From: STD2-77 sp964503935
Lineage (GTDB): Bacteria; Patescibacteriota; Minisyncoccia; JAHIHE01; JAGLIN01
Reading direction: 5' to 3'
NCBI GenBank assembly: GCA_964503935.1
Contig: CAZDCJ010000014.1
Span: forward strand, 1 to 22,354
Length of the DNA: 22,354 nt
Part shown: piece by piece, positions 14,575 through 20,509 of the stretch
How positions within the stretch are numbered: position 1 is the stretch's first letter
Layout of the letters: each line of letters begins with the position of its first letter
The notes under the pieces: model-generated
Told to the model about the DNA's origin: nothing
What the model saw: the letters and a program-made list of their open reading frames with translations, nothing else
The model's database searches: none
Program-made: the position numbers and the translations under genes

Positions 14575-14626
14575 AAAAAAAGAAACATAGCACTGATGAG
14601 CTTATTGCTCGATGCTATGTTTTTTA
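14575..14626. terminator. Bidirectional terminator between pheA and 102-residue gene
   Basis: AAACATAGCA (14583-14592) pairs with TGCTATGTTT (14613-14622), with an inner GAGC/GCTC pairing. T-runs follow on both strands, so it can end pheA and the convergent unknown cassette. Confidence 0.8.
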
Positions 14627-14644
14627 GCGCCCTTGTCCTGCCTG

Positions 14645-14953
14645 TCATACATTGGACAGTAGGAATTCCATTTCCTCTAAAGTCAATACGGTCGCTTCTC
14701 CTCTCTTCGCTTTTTCAATTTCCACGACAATTCCCTTGTACATAAATTGCTCGATTTGATTCATCTTTTCAGCCGAAGCGAAAAGAATTGCTTTTTCTTG
14801 GCCGATAAATATCTCGAGACCGGACGGGAATCTCTTTTCCATTATTCTTTCCAACTCAGATTCCAATCCTGTTTCAATGCTAATATTTATCGAGCTCATC
14901 CCTCGGCAACGGATATCATTTTCGCCTAGAATTCCTTCAATGCACAAACTCAT
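14645..14953 (-). CDS. Hypothetical protein, second gene of cassette B
   Basis: The 102-residue, acidic protein has no signal peptide or membrane segment. It seems to alternate strands and helices (SSINISIETGLESELERIMEKRF, SGLEIFIGQEKAILFAS, EKMNQIEQFMYKGIVVEIEKA) and is probably a small alpha/beta domain. I do not recognise it. It starts 3 bases after the stop of the 14957-15424 gene and has a perfect SD (AGGAGGTG), so the two are translationally coupled. The terminator at 14583-14622 lies just past the stop. Confidence 0.75.
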   Translation of the reverse strand: MSLCIEGILGENDIRCRGMSSINISIETGLESELERIMEKRFPSGLEIFIGQEKAILFASAEKMNQIEQFMYKGIVVEIEKAKRGEATVLTLEEMEFLLSNV

Positions 14954-14956
14954 GTT

Positions 14957-15424
14957 TCACACCTCCTGTAAAATCGGTTTGGTTGTTATAGTCTGTTTTC
15001 CTTCGAGAAATGCTATATTCTCTATCAACTTTCTCATCTTCTCTATCACGGAGCTTTCTCCGTTTATCTTCGTGACTCCTTCCGTATTTATAGGAAAACT
15101 GAGAGGATGAGTATGGCCGGATATACATATAGCTATAGCAATCAGATAATCTTTTACATCCATTTCGGAAAGATTCTTATCGACGATATGAATATCTCCA
15201 TTCTCATCGAATCTTATCCCTCGGAAGAATGCCATAAGATCATCGATAACCTGATCCATCGCTCCGATCCTGATATTCATCCGGCCTTCTCCGTCCTTTG
15301 AGTCTCCGAAGAAACTCAAAGGAAAGCGCGAAAAATTCATTGTATATGCGACATTACTGAGGCAGCATTTTGCTTCTCTGACACCGAGGTCCATCGGCGC
15401 TAAAGATACGACTATTGCTTTCAT
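14957..15424 (-). CDS. Hypothetical protein, first gene of cassette B
   Basis: The frame begins at a GTG (15433), but the ATG at 15424 (MKAIVVSLAPMDLGVREAKC) is preferred because the GGTGA covering the GTG then serves as SD. The 155-residue product looks cytosolic. It has a strand-like start with a Cys pair (KCCLSN), a central segment with MNIRIGAMDQVIDDLMAFF, and an acidic region DENGDIHIVDKNLSEMDVKDYLIAIAIC, with a HTHP motif following. The internal hydrophobic stretch is too short for a confident membrane span. I do not recognise the family. It is preceded by a structured leader (element B, a terminator and a further stem). Confidence 0.7.
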   Translation of the reverse strand: MKAIVVSLAPMDLGVREAKCCLSNVAYTMNFSRFPLSFFGDSKDGEGRMNIRIGAMDQVIDDLMAFFRGIRFDENGDIHIVDKNLSEMDVKDYLIAIAICISGHTHPLSFPINTEGVTKINGESSVIEKMRKLIENIAFLEGKQTITTKPILQEV

Positions 15425-15497
15425 TTCTATCACCAGACTTTTTGTTTATCAAAGTGCGTTTTTAGCAGAATCACAACATTTAGTTGAGCCTACCTGT

Positions 15498-15527
15498 AAG
15501 CTTCCGTTCCCGAGAGAACCGGAGCTT
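15498..15527 (-). other. Stem-loop in leader of cassette B
   Basis: AAGCTTCCGTTC (15498-15509) pairs imperfectly with GAACCGGAGCTT (15516-15527). It lies between the element-B terminator and the first cassette gene and has no T-tract, so it is a leader structure rather than a terminator. Confidence 0.5.
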
Positions 15528-15542
15528 GCGGGTGAAGCGCAT

Positions 15543-15572
15543 AAAAAATCAGCCTGCGAGACAGGCTGTTTT
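15543..15572 (-). terminator. Intrinsic terminator directly after element B
   Basis: CAGCCTG (15550-15556) pairs perfectly with CAGGCTG (15562-15568) around CGAGA. On the minus strand a run of T follows (15543-15548); a T4 follows on the plus strand. It ends a minus-strand transcript of about 130 bases that contains element B. Confidence 0.75.
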
Positions 15573-15678
15573 CCTTGTTATGAGCTCAAGCAAAAGCACC
15601 TATCTCATCGAGTGGCTGTAAAAATAAAAGAAATAGAATTTGTTGCTTATGCCTGTTTTCATAGTTTTCATGACTTAC
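15573..15678 (-). ncRNA. Candidate pseudoknotted structured RNA, copy B
   Basis: Read on the minus strand, this element shares with copy A the blocks ACAGCCACTC (A: GCAGCTACTC), GGTGCTTTTGCTT (A: GGTGGCTTTTGCTTTT) and GCTCATAAC (A: GCTCATAAAC). AGCCAC (15617-15612) pairs with GTGCT (15599-15595) with one bulge. CTATTTC (15636-15630) pairs with GAGATAG (15606-15600), reproducing the pseudoknot of copy A with different bases and again abutting the second helix. Outer strands around 15578-15590 and 15641-15653 pair weakly. A consensus promoter lies upstream and an intrinsic terminator downstream, so it may be a stand-alone RNA of about 130 bases or an attenuated leader of the 14957-15424 pair. 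Confidence 0.55.
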
Positions 15679-15684
15679 AGGGAT

Positions 15685-15712
15685 ATTATAACCATATGAA
15701 AAAATATGTCAA
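15685..15712 (-). promoter_or_regulatory. Consensus sigma70 promoter of element B
   Basis: Perfect TTGACA and TATAAT boxes on the minus strand are spaced by 16 bases. The expected start is near 15678, leading directly into element B; no gene start is near it. Confidence 0.7.
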
Positions 15713-15767
15713 ACCAGGTAAGGCCTTAAGATAAGATCCGGAGGTGTTTCGCCCTGACTCCTCATCC

Positions 15768-15843
15768 TGTCATGCTGAGGCTTGCCGAGACATCCCGGCA
15801 TGTCCCGCATAAGTTCGGGATTATTCGCTTCGCTCGGAATGAA
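15768..15843. repeat. Dispersed palindromic repeat, copy 3
   Basis: It opens TGTCATGCTGAGG and ends CGCTCGGAATGA, with an inner TCCCGCATAAGTTCGGGAT that matches the centre of copy 1. The 3' end is less complete than in the other copies. It lies in the 489-base gap between the two unknown cassettes, with element B and two terminators. Confidence 0.55.
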
Positions 15844-15885
15844 AAGATGATAGGTCTATTCCAAAACTGAACAATCTTCCACCAA

Positions 15886-15926
15886 ATAAAAATGACCGCT
15901 CCGCTTTCATCAAGCTCGGCGATCAT
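15886..15926 (-). terminator. Terminator after cassette C genes
   Basis: ATGACCGC (15892-15899) pairs with GCGATCAT (15919-15926) with one G-U pair, followed on the minus strand by TTTTTATTTGG. The stem overlaps the stop codon of the 15923-16522 gene. Confidence 0.6.
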
Positions 15927-16522
15927 ATCACATGATTTTCCCTCCGGATACGTTTCAGTTTTTCCAAAAGCTTTTCTTTTTCCCCGATCGAACTGACCTT
16001 ATTCTTGATCCTAAATCCTTCATTCTCGATCCATTCCTCAACTTCGGCACGAACCGCGAAATATGCGATCTTGATATGTACCTCAGTACGTGCGCATCTC
16101 CCTTCAGGTATCTTATCATAATCAATAGACGTACTAGAGCCTTGGCTCATCGTCCGCAGATCATAGTCTTTCTTCGCCTCGCATAAGTTTTTATAAAAAC
16201 CTACGAAGGTTTCTCTCTTATACATTTCCGGGAAGCCTTTTATCAGCCCTCCGAGCAATGCGTCCCTATGATCAATCATGCCTTTCAGCTCATCCCTCAT
16301 ATCCGACAAAACGCATTCGACCTCTTGGATATATGCCTCGAATTCGCTAAGATCCATATAAACCTTGAGGAAAGATACATAAGAATCGCTTCCTTCCGGA
16401 TATTCGAATCTTGCGCTTGTCAGTCCAGGAAAAACCCTAGTCAGGTCGTCTTTATCTGAAAATTTTCCCAAACAGACTTCGGGAATACAAATTTCTCCGA
16501 ACTGGTTATTGATCTTTAGCAC
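15923..16522 (-). CDS. Hypothetical protein, second gene of cassette C
   Basis: The 199-residue frame starts at GTG 16522 (MLKINNQFGEICIPEV), 6 bases after a strong SD (AGGAGGG). The product looks cytosolic. The N-terminal part has strand-like segments and a DLTRVFPGLTSARFEYPEGS block. A long helical region with heptad-like spacing spans about 55-100 (DLSEFEAYIQEVECVLSDMRDEL). The C-terminus is a highly charged helix (GEKEKLLEKLKRIRRENHV). I do not recognise it. It follows the 95-residue gene by about 49 bases; the sequences before the two genes are near-identical (AAAATAGGAGGG). Confidence 0.72.
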   Translation of the reverse strand: MLKINNQFGEICIPEVCLGKFSDKDDLTRVFPGLTSARFEYPEGSDSYVSFLKVYMDLSEFEAYIQEVECVLSDMRDELKGMIDHRDALLGGLIKGFPEMYKRETFVGFYKNLCEAKKDYDLRTMSQGSSTSIDYDKIPEGRCARTEVHIKIAYFAVRAEVEEWIENEGFRIKNKVSSIGEKEKLLEKLKRIRRENHVI

Positions 16523-16571
16523 TCACATCCCTCCTATTTTTTATTTCAGTCATAATCGTTTTTCAAAGAGC

Positions 16572-16859
16572 CTATAAGAGTTCCTCGAATCCGAGCGGAT
16601 ACTGCATCACAAGACACGGGTTTTCTTCCGAATCCTCCGGATATTCTCCCAATAACGGAGCAAACGTGTCTTTTATCCTCGATTGGAATGATTCTTTCTC
16701 GAAAGGATCGCATTCCTCGCTTAGTCTCATTGCCCGGCTTCGCTGGTCCATTAGCATTCCAACTTTCTTGTCCTCATCAAATATAGCGCTTGCTATGATT
16801 TTTGGGACAATATTCGCTAGAATCACCTCTATCCTTTTCTTTGGTCTCATATCGACCAT
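16572..16859 (-). CDS. Hypothetical protein, first gene of cassette C
   Basis: The 95-residue frame starts at ATG 16859 behind a strong SD (GGAGGGG). The N-terminus is basic (MRPKKRIEVILANIVPKIIAS). A charged helical middle (KKVGMLMDQRSRAMRLSEE) and an acidic C-terminal part with GEYPEDSEENPC follow. There is no membrane span or signal peptide. I do not recognise the family. It is the first gene after the element-C terminator; no convincing promoter lies in the 110 bases between, so expression may depend on readthrough. Confidence 0.7.
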   Translation of the reverse strand: MVDMRPKKRIEVILANIVPKIIASAIFDEDKKVGMLMDQRSRAMRLSEECDPFEKESFQSRIKDTFAPLLGEYPEDSEENPCLVMQYPLGFEELL

Positions 16860-16967
16860 CAGTACTCCCCTCCTATTTTTGTCTTTAATCTAACCTCTTC
16901 CCCCGTTCTTTGCCTTTGCTAGCTTCGGCAAAAAGCAGGAGAATGATCAGACTAAAATCTCTTTAAC

Positions 16968-16994
16968 AAAAAACAACCCCTCTTCCATGGTTGT
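16968..16994 (-). terminator. Intrinsic terminator following element C
   Basis: ACAACC (16973-16978) pairs with GGTTGT (16989-16994) across a 10-base loop, followed on the minus strand by TTTTTTG. It lies between element C and the 95-residue gene. Confidence 0.6.
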
Positions 16995-17035
16995 GTCTCG
17001 TCTTTTCAAGCTTTATTTTCCTCTGAACCTCGCCC

Positions 17036-17133
17036 TATTTATAAAGTTTTAGAAGACAAGACAAAACCGATGGTGCCAAATGTGGCCCAGGCGGCTACGT
17101 GCATATTTGTCTTTCTACTAAAACTCATAAATA
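17036..17133 (-). ncRNA. Inverted-repeat element C, possible relative of A and B
   Basis: A long stem pairs TATTTATAAAGTTTTAG (17036-17052) with CTAAAACTCATAAATA (17118-17133), continuing inward as AAGACAA with TTGTCTT. Inside, ATGTGGCC (17080-17087) pairs with GGCTACGT (17093-17100) with two G-U pairs. A GCC at 17075-17077 can pair with GGC at 17090-17092, again a crossing pair. The outer arms resemble A and B in having TATAA on one side and CTCATAA on the other, but the interior sequence is not clearly homologous and the arm similarity points to the plus strand. The minus strand is given because a TTGACA promoter (17152-17179) lies upstream and a terminator (16968-16994) downstream. With these it fills the 330-base gap 16860-17189. 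Confidence 0.4.
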
Positions 17134-17151
17134 TGTCATTAACTTGATACT

Positions 17152-17179
17152 ATTTTACAACAACTCAAAACTATGTCAA
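17152..17179 (-). promoter_or_regulatory. Predicted promoter upstream of element C
   Basis: TTGACA and TAAAAT on the minus strand are spaced by 16 bases, directly after the aminotransferase stop. The expected start near 17145 leads into element C. Confidence 0.5.
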
Positions 17180-17189
17180 ATGTGGATAA

Positions 17190-18362
17190 CTATCCGCCAA
17201 TAGTCTTTTTTATCCTTTCCATTCCCCTCTCCAGATCCTCCACCCCAGAAGCGAAAGACAGGCGAAAATGATGGTCGAATGACCCTCCGAAGAATATCCC
17301 TGGCGCTACCGCGACACCGGCCTTGTCGAGAAGATATGCGGCAAATTCCCGCGAGCCCATACTTAAGTTTCCCGGGATCCTTGCGAATACATAGAACGCC
17401 CCTGCAGGCTTCTCATGTCCCATTCCCATCTCCTCGAGTTTTCCACAAACAAAGTCTCTCCTCCGTAGGTATTCGCTACGCGTCATCTCGATAAATCCGA
17501 CAAGTTCTTCAAGGCTACCGGTAAGGATATCTTCGAGTACCATTTGGAAGAAAGAGTTGGTATTCCCGTTGATGTTGCTCTTTATCTTTATCATGTTATC
17601 AACGACTCCCCTTGAAGCGAACGCGAAACCAAGCCTGTATCCCGCTACCGACAGCGTCTTGGAAAATCCGTCTATGATTATCGTCCGATCTTTCGCATCC
17701 GGACAGGAAGCTACTGATGTATATTCCTTATCGTCGAACACGGTCGAATTATAGACCTCGTCAGATATGATGAAAAGGTCATGTTCTTTCGCAAGCCCGA
17801 CGATTCCATCGATATCTTCTTTCTCATATATCGCCCCCGTAGGATTATTCGGGTTGTTGATAATTATAGCCCGCGTCTTTTCGGTGACAGCGCTCTTTAT
17901 AGCTTCCAAATCAGGACTGAAATCCACTTTCGCATCCACGATGACCGCAGTACCGCCCAAAAACCTTATCTGCTCTCGATAGGTCGGCCAGTGCGGCGCG
18001 ATCACTATCACCTCATCGCCCGGATTGATAATCGCCGCAAGAGAAAGGAAAAGCGCCTCCTTGGCTCCGTTAGTCAGGATCACTTCGTCTTTTTTATAAT
18101 CAAAGCCGGAAAGTTTTTTCATCATCCCCGCGACTGCCTGCCGCACCTCGTCCATTCCGCCGGTGTGTATGTAAAAATTATTCTTCTCCCTGCAATTAGC
18201 GGCCTCTATCGCCTCTTTCAGGAAACGGGGGCAAGCAAAATCAGGCTGCCCCAGATTGAATTGCAGGATATCTTCACCTTCAGCGATCCGCCGCCTGATA
18301 TCGGAATCCCACTTATTGAGAAGCGATTCCTCTATATCCAGAGCTTTTTGGGAAAAAATCAT
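17190..18362 (-). CDS. Pyridoxal phosphate aminotransferase, class I/II (aspartate-aminotransferase-like)
   Basis: The 390-residue fold type I enzyme moves amino groups between amino acids and 2-oxo acids in the cytosol. Visible elements: FNLGQPDF near the N-terminus (35-42), the cofactor-phosphate region TNGAKEALFLSLA (97-109), NNPNNPTGAIY (169-179), SDEVY (200-204), the Schiff-base lysine in DGFSKTLSVAGYRLGF (K235), and the substrate-carboxylate Arg in HFRLSFASG near the C-terminus. Length is typical (about 390). Substrate cannot be read from sequence; aspartate or aromatic donors are both plausible, and the nearby prephenate dehydratase makes a phenylpyruvate role possible. It has its own promoter (18391-18418) and no SD. 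Confidence 0.93.
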   Translation of the reverse strand: MIFSQKALDIEESLLNKWDSDIRRRIAEGEDILQFNLGQPDFACPRFLKEAIEAANCREKNNFYIHTGGMDEVRQAVAGMMKKLSGFDYKKDEVILTNGAKEALFLSLAAIINPGDEVIVIAPHWPTYREQIRFLGGTAVIVDAKVDFSPDLEAIKSAVTEKTRAIIINNPNNPTGAIYEKEDIDGIVGLAKEHDLFIISDEVYNSTVFDDKEYTSVASCPDAKDRTIIIDGFSKTLSVAGYRLGFAFASRGVVDNMIKIKSNINGNTNSFFQMVLEDILTGSLEELVGFIEMTRSEYLRRRDFVCGKLEEMGMGHEKPAGAFYVFARIPGNLSMGSREFAAYLLDKAGVAVAPGIFFGGSFDHHFRLSFASGVEDLERGMERIKKTIGG

Positions 18363-18390
18363 AATATGCTTCGTTTAGTAACACTTTTTC

Positions 18391-18418
18391 ATAATATCAG
18401 GGACCGGCCGAAAGTCAA
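18391..18418 (-). promoter_or_regulatory. Predicted promoter of aminotransferase gene
   Basis: TTGACT and TATTAT on the minus strand are spaced by 16 bases. It begins right after the T-run of the terminator of the upstream gene. Confidence 0.6.
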
Positions 18419-18419
18419 C

Positions 18420-18449
18420 AAAAAAACGGCTCCTCGTCAAGCGAGCCGT
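18420..18449 (-). terminator. Terminator of secreted repeat-protein gene
   Basis: ACGGCTC (18426-18432) pairs perfectly with GAGCCGT (18443-18449), followed on the minus strand by a run of T. It lies 21 bases after the stop at 18470. Confidence 0.8.
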
Positions 18450-18469
18450 CTTAGTGGTATGGAAAATAA

Positions 18470-19354
18470 TTATCCTTGCTGCGTGCCAGTACCGGTGCCA
18501 TAAACTCTTGCTTTCCGCTCCGAGAACGGAAATCCCAATCCATCCAGTATTTCTTTCGCTTCCTCCGGCTGGCCGGAAAGTTGAAATAACTTCGCCCGAG
18601 AATACTCCGCAAAATTATCCGCATCCACGATTTCCAGTATCTTGCCGCCGCGTCCCTCCATCAGAGCTTTCCACGCTTCATAATCTCCGTTTTCATAAGC
18701 TGCCGCGAGTATCTCGCGATTGCTTTCATTGAATGCCATCCCACCCCTTTCACCGCCGTGCCTCTTCCCGCCGCCCACAAGCATCATCCTGGGGATGTCA
18801 GCCTCATCTAGTAGGTCCATCGCTCCTGCCCGGTCGCCGCTTTCAATAAGCCTGCATGCCCGGACAAGGACACCGAAATTATCTTGAGTAAGGTGCTTGT
18901 CCAACTCCTCGTTTCCCCCTTTTTCCATCAACTCCTTCCAGCCGTCATAATCGGAATTCACGAGCGCCGTCTTCAAAGCCACCCGTTCCTCTAAACTCAG
19001 CCCCAAGCTCCTTCGCACCCCGCATTCGGGAAGCTCCACCCCTTCCATCTCGCCGATTATCGCCTCGGCGCCTTCCAGATCCCCGCTTTCGCACAGCGTA
19101 AAAGCTTCGGAAAACCTGGCAAAATTGCTCTCGTTTATCGCTTCCAAAATCTCAGTCTGACCGCTATTTTCCACGGCGGATCTCCACCCCTGATAATCTC
19201 CGCTCCGGAGCGCTTCTCTCTCCGCCCGGATTACTCCGTTCATGCTTACCGGGTTCCGGAATCTCTCGCGGATTCCGCTTGCGCCGGCAGTAGTGATCGT
19301 AGTACCCATCACCACCGACATGATAGCCAGACCGATAATTCTCTTATTTTCCAT
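18470..19354 (-). CDS. Secreted protein with three internal repeats
   Basis: The 294-residue protein starts with an export signal (MENKRIIGLAIMSVVMG, cut probably after TTAGASG, about 27). Three related helical units of about 65 residues follow, at about 43-107, 124-188 and 213-277. Each reads roughly A-x(4-6)-(G/S)DYxxWxxxxE, then a helix, then NF and a leucine-rich helix with SG(D/Q)xxxAxxIL; the anchors are SGDYQGW, NSDYDGW and NGDYEAW, then ESNFARF, QDNFGVL and ADNFAEY. Linkers contain glycine-rich and basic stretches. The C-terminus ends in a TGTGTQQG tail. I do not recognise a named domain. Such paired helices resemble TPR-like or ligand-binding repeats, but that is a guess. Single-gene unit with its own terminator; no SD. 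Confidence 0.85.
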   Translation of the reverse strand: MENKRIIGLAIMSVVMGTTITTAGASGIRERFRNPVSMNGVIRAEREALRSGDYQGWRSAVENSGQTEILEAINESNFARFSEAFTLCESGDLEGAEAIIGEMEGVELPECGVRRSLGLSLEERVALKTALVNSDYDGWKELMEKGGNEELDKHLTQDNFGVLVRACRLIESGDRAGAMDLLDEADIPRMMLVGGGKRHGGERGGMAFNESNREILAAAYENGDYEAWKALMEGRGGKILEIVDADNFAEYSRAKLFQLSGQPEEAKEILDGLGFPFSERKARVYGTGTGTQQG

Positions 19355-19370
19355 ATTTTTGTCTTATCTT

Positions 19371-19424
19371 AATAAAAATAAGGCACCCTCACATATATTA
19401 CTACGCGGCGCCTCATATTTTATT
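19371..19424. other. Inverted repeat upstream of secreted repeat-protein gene (element D)
   Basis: The arm AATAAAAATAAGGCACC (19371-19387) pairs imperfectly with GGCGCCTCATATTTTATT (19407-19424), 17 bases before the start codon. The T-rich flanks on both strands make it terminator-like or an attenuator. As in A-C, one arm has ATAAG and the other CTCATA, leaving an A-C mismatch at the same place. The resemblance is slight. Confidence 0.45.
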
Positions 19425-19529
19425 TCAGAAAATTTTTATCATTAGCTAACACAAGAAACCTTTTGTCATTTCTTGATAATAGACGGCTTCGTAATACAAA
19501 ATCCTTTTCCTAGGATAAAATCTACATTC

Positions 19530-19620
19530 TGTCATCCTCGCAAGGATCCCTTAAACTATCTGCTGCATAAAGAGACGGGTATTATTGATAAGAAAACAAG
19601 GAATTCTTGCCAGAATGACA
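19530..19620. repeat. Dispersed palindromic repeat, copy 4
   Basis: Inverted ends TGTCATCCT (19530) and AGAATGACA (19620) match copy 1; a second inner pair (CAAGGATCCCTT with AAGGAATTCTTG) lies inside. The rest of the 425-base gap 19355-19780 holds element D, a weak GAAGC/GCTTC stem near 19676-19703 and no gene that I can support. Confidence 0.6.
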
Positions 19621-19780
19621 AAAATAATTGTTTTATAGCGGAAGATAATATTTGGCAGATTTAATAAAATGTCGTGAAGCTTAATTATGTGAAATGCTTC
19701 GGCAAAATTGGCCTGACCCATGATATTTTACGCATGAGCCGATATTTGTTCTTATAATTAACACGGCTATTCTTCCGCCA

Positions 19781-20503
19781 TTACGGCGTCATCCGCGGCC
19801 CCCGTTCCTTCATGAGTGGACGGATCTCCTCCGCGATGAAAAAATTTTCCTCGCCCCGCTTCCCGAAGATCTTTATCATGAATCCTTTCTGCGCGACAAA
19901 GCCCTGGAAATATTCCGTATCGCTCGTGTCCACTATCCAAGTAACCTGGTGCGGGTCGTCCAGCTCCAATATTTCGCCGCTTTGCGCGATATATGTCACC
20001 CGGCCGATTATCACCCCCTTCTCCGGTCGGAGCCAGATCTTTTCCTGCTCGTTGCGAAGCTCCTTGTAAAATTGAGACTTCTCGGCGAATTCGCTCTCCG
20101 CCCGCCTCCCCGCTCCGACGCTGTACAGAATGCTCCCGAAGAAAAGCGAAAATGCGAGATTCCACACGACTACCCGGGCGAATTCCAGCCTATATCCCGT
20201 ACGGGTGTGCTTGAGATAGTAGTATGCGAGAAATGCGAACAACATGAAGCATATAAGCCAGAAATACGGCATCGTCATCAGTATGAATGCGAGAAAATTC
20301 TCAGAAAGGCGATAATAGGCGTCCCAATCGTTGATTTCCCAGAAATGCAAGATGACCGAGAACGAGAGAGCGCCTAAGACTATGCTCGCGGCAAAAACAA
20401 GCCAGACCACCGAATCCCTGAGCACGAAATGCCACTTGGATATAGGCTTTATCTGTTCATTCTTGATCTTTTCAAGAACCTCTTTGCTGAAATCTTTCTC
20501 CAT
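19781..20503 (-). CDS. Three-span membrane protein, putative anti-sigma factor partner
   Basis: The 240-residue protein starts with a charged cytosolic segment (EVLEKIKNEQIKPISKWHF, about 8-26). Three hydrophobic spans follow (about 30-53, 68-97 and 112-130). The polar C-terminal domain (about 135-240) is rich in strand-like blocks (VIIGRVTYIAQSGEILELD, VTWIVDTSDTEYF, FMIKIFGKRGEENFF). It begins 6 bases after the ECF sigma gene stop, and such coupling usually marks an anti-sigma factor. The short N-terminal region would bind sigma inside the cell and the C-terminal domain would sense outside. No classical zinc anti-sigma motif is seen, so the role is inferred from context only. No SD is visible. 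Confidence 0.8.
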   Translation of the reverse strand: MEKDFSKEVLEKIKNEQIKPISKWHFVLRDSVVWLVFAASIVLGALSFSVILHFWEINDWDAYYRLSENFLAFILMTMPYFWLICFMLFAFLAYYYLKHTRTGYRLEFARVVVWNLAFSLFFGSILYSVGAGRRAESEFAEKSQFYKELRNEQEKIWLRPEKGVIIGRVTYIAQSGEILELDDPHQVTWIVDTSDTEYFQGFVAQKGFMIKIFGKRGEENFFIAEEIRPLMKERGPRMTP

Positions 20504-20509
20504 ATGTGT

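Noticed and set aside
17036..17133. Element C as a fluoride riboswitch because of its GATGGTGCC stretch
   Set aside because: The rest of the crcB-motif consensus, including the conserved 3' CTGATGACTCCTA-type block, is absent.
15434..17189. A prophage or insertion sequence around the unknown cassettes
   Set aside because: No transposase, integrase, phage structural gene, tRNA attachment site or target duplication was seen.
17781..18503. A 240-codon plus-strand open frame
   Set aside because: It is antisense to the aminotransferase, whose PLP lysine and substrate motifs are intact, and it runs across a promoter and terminator.
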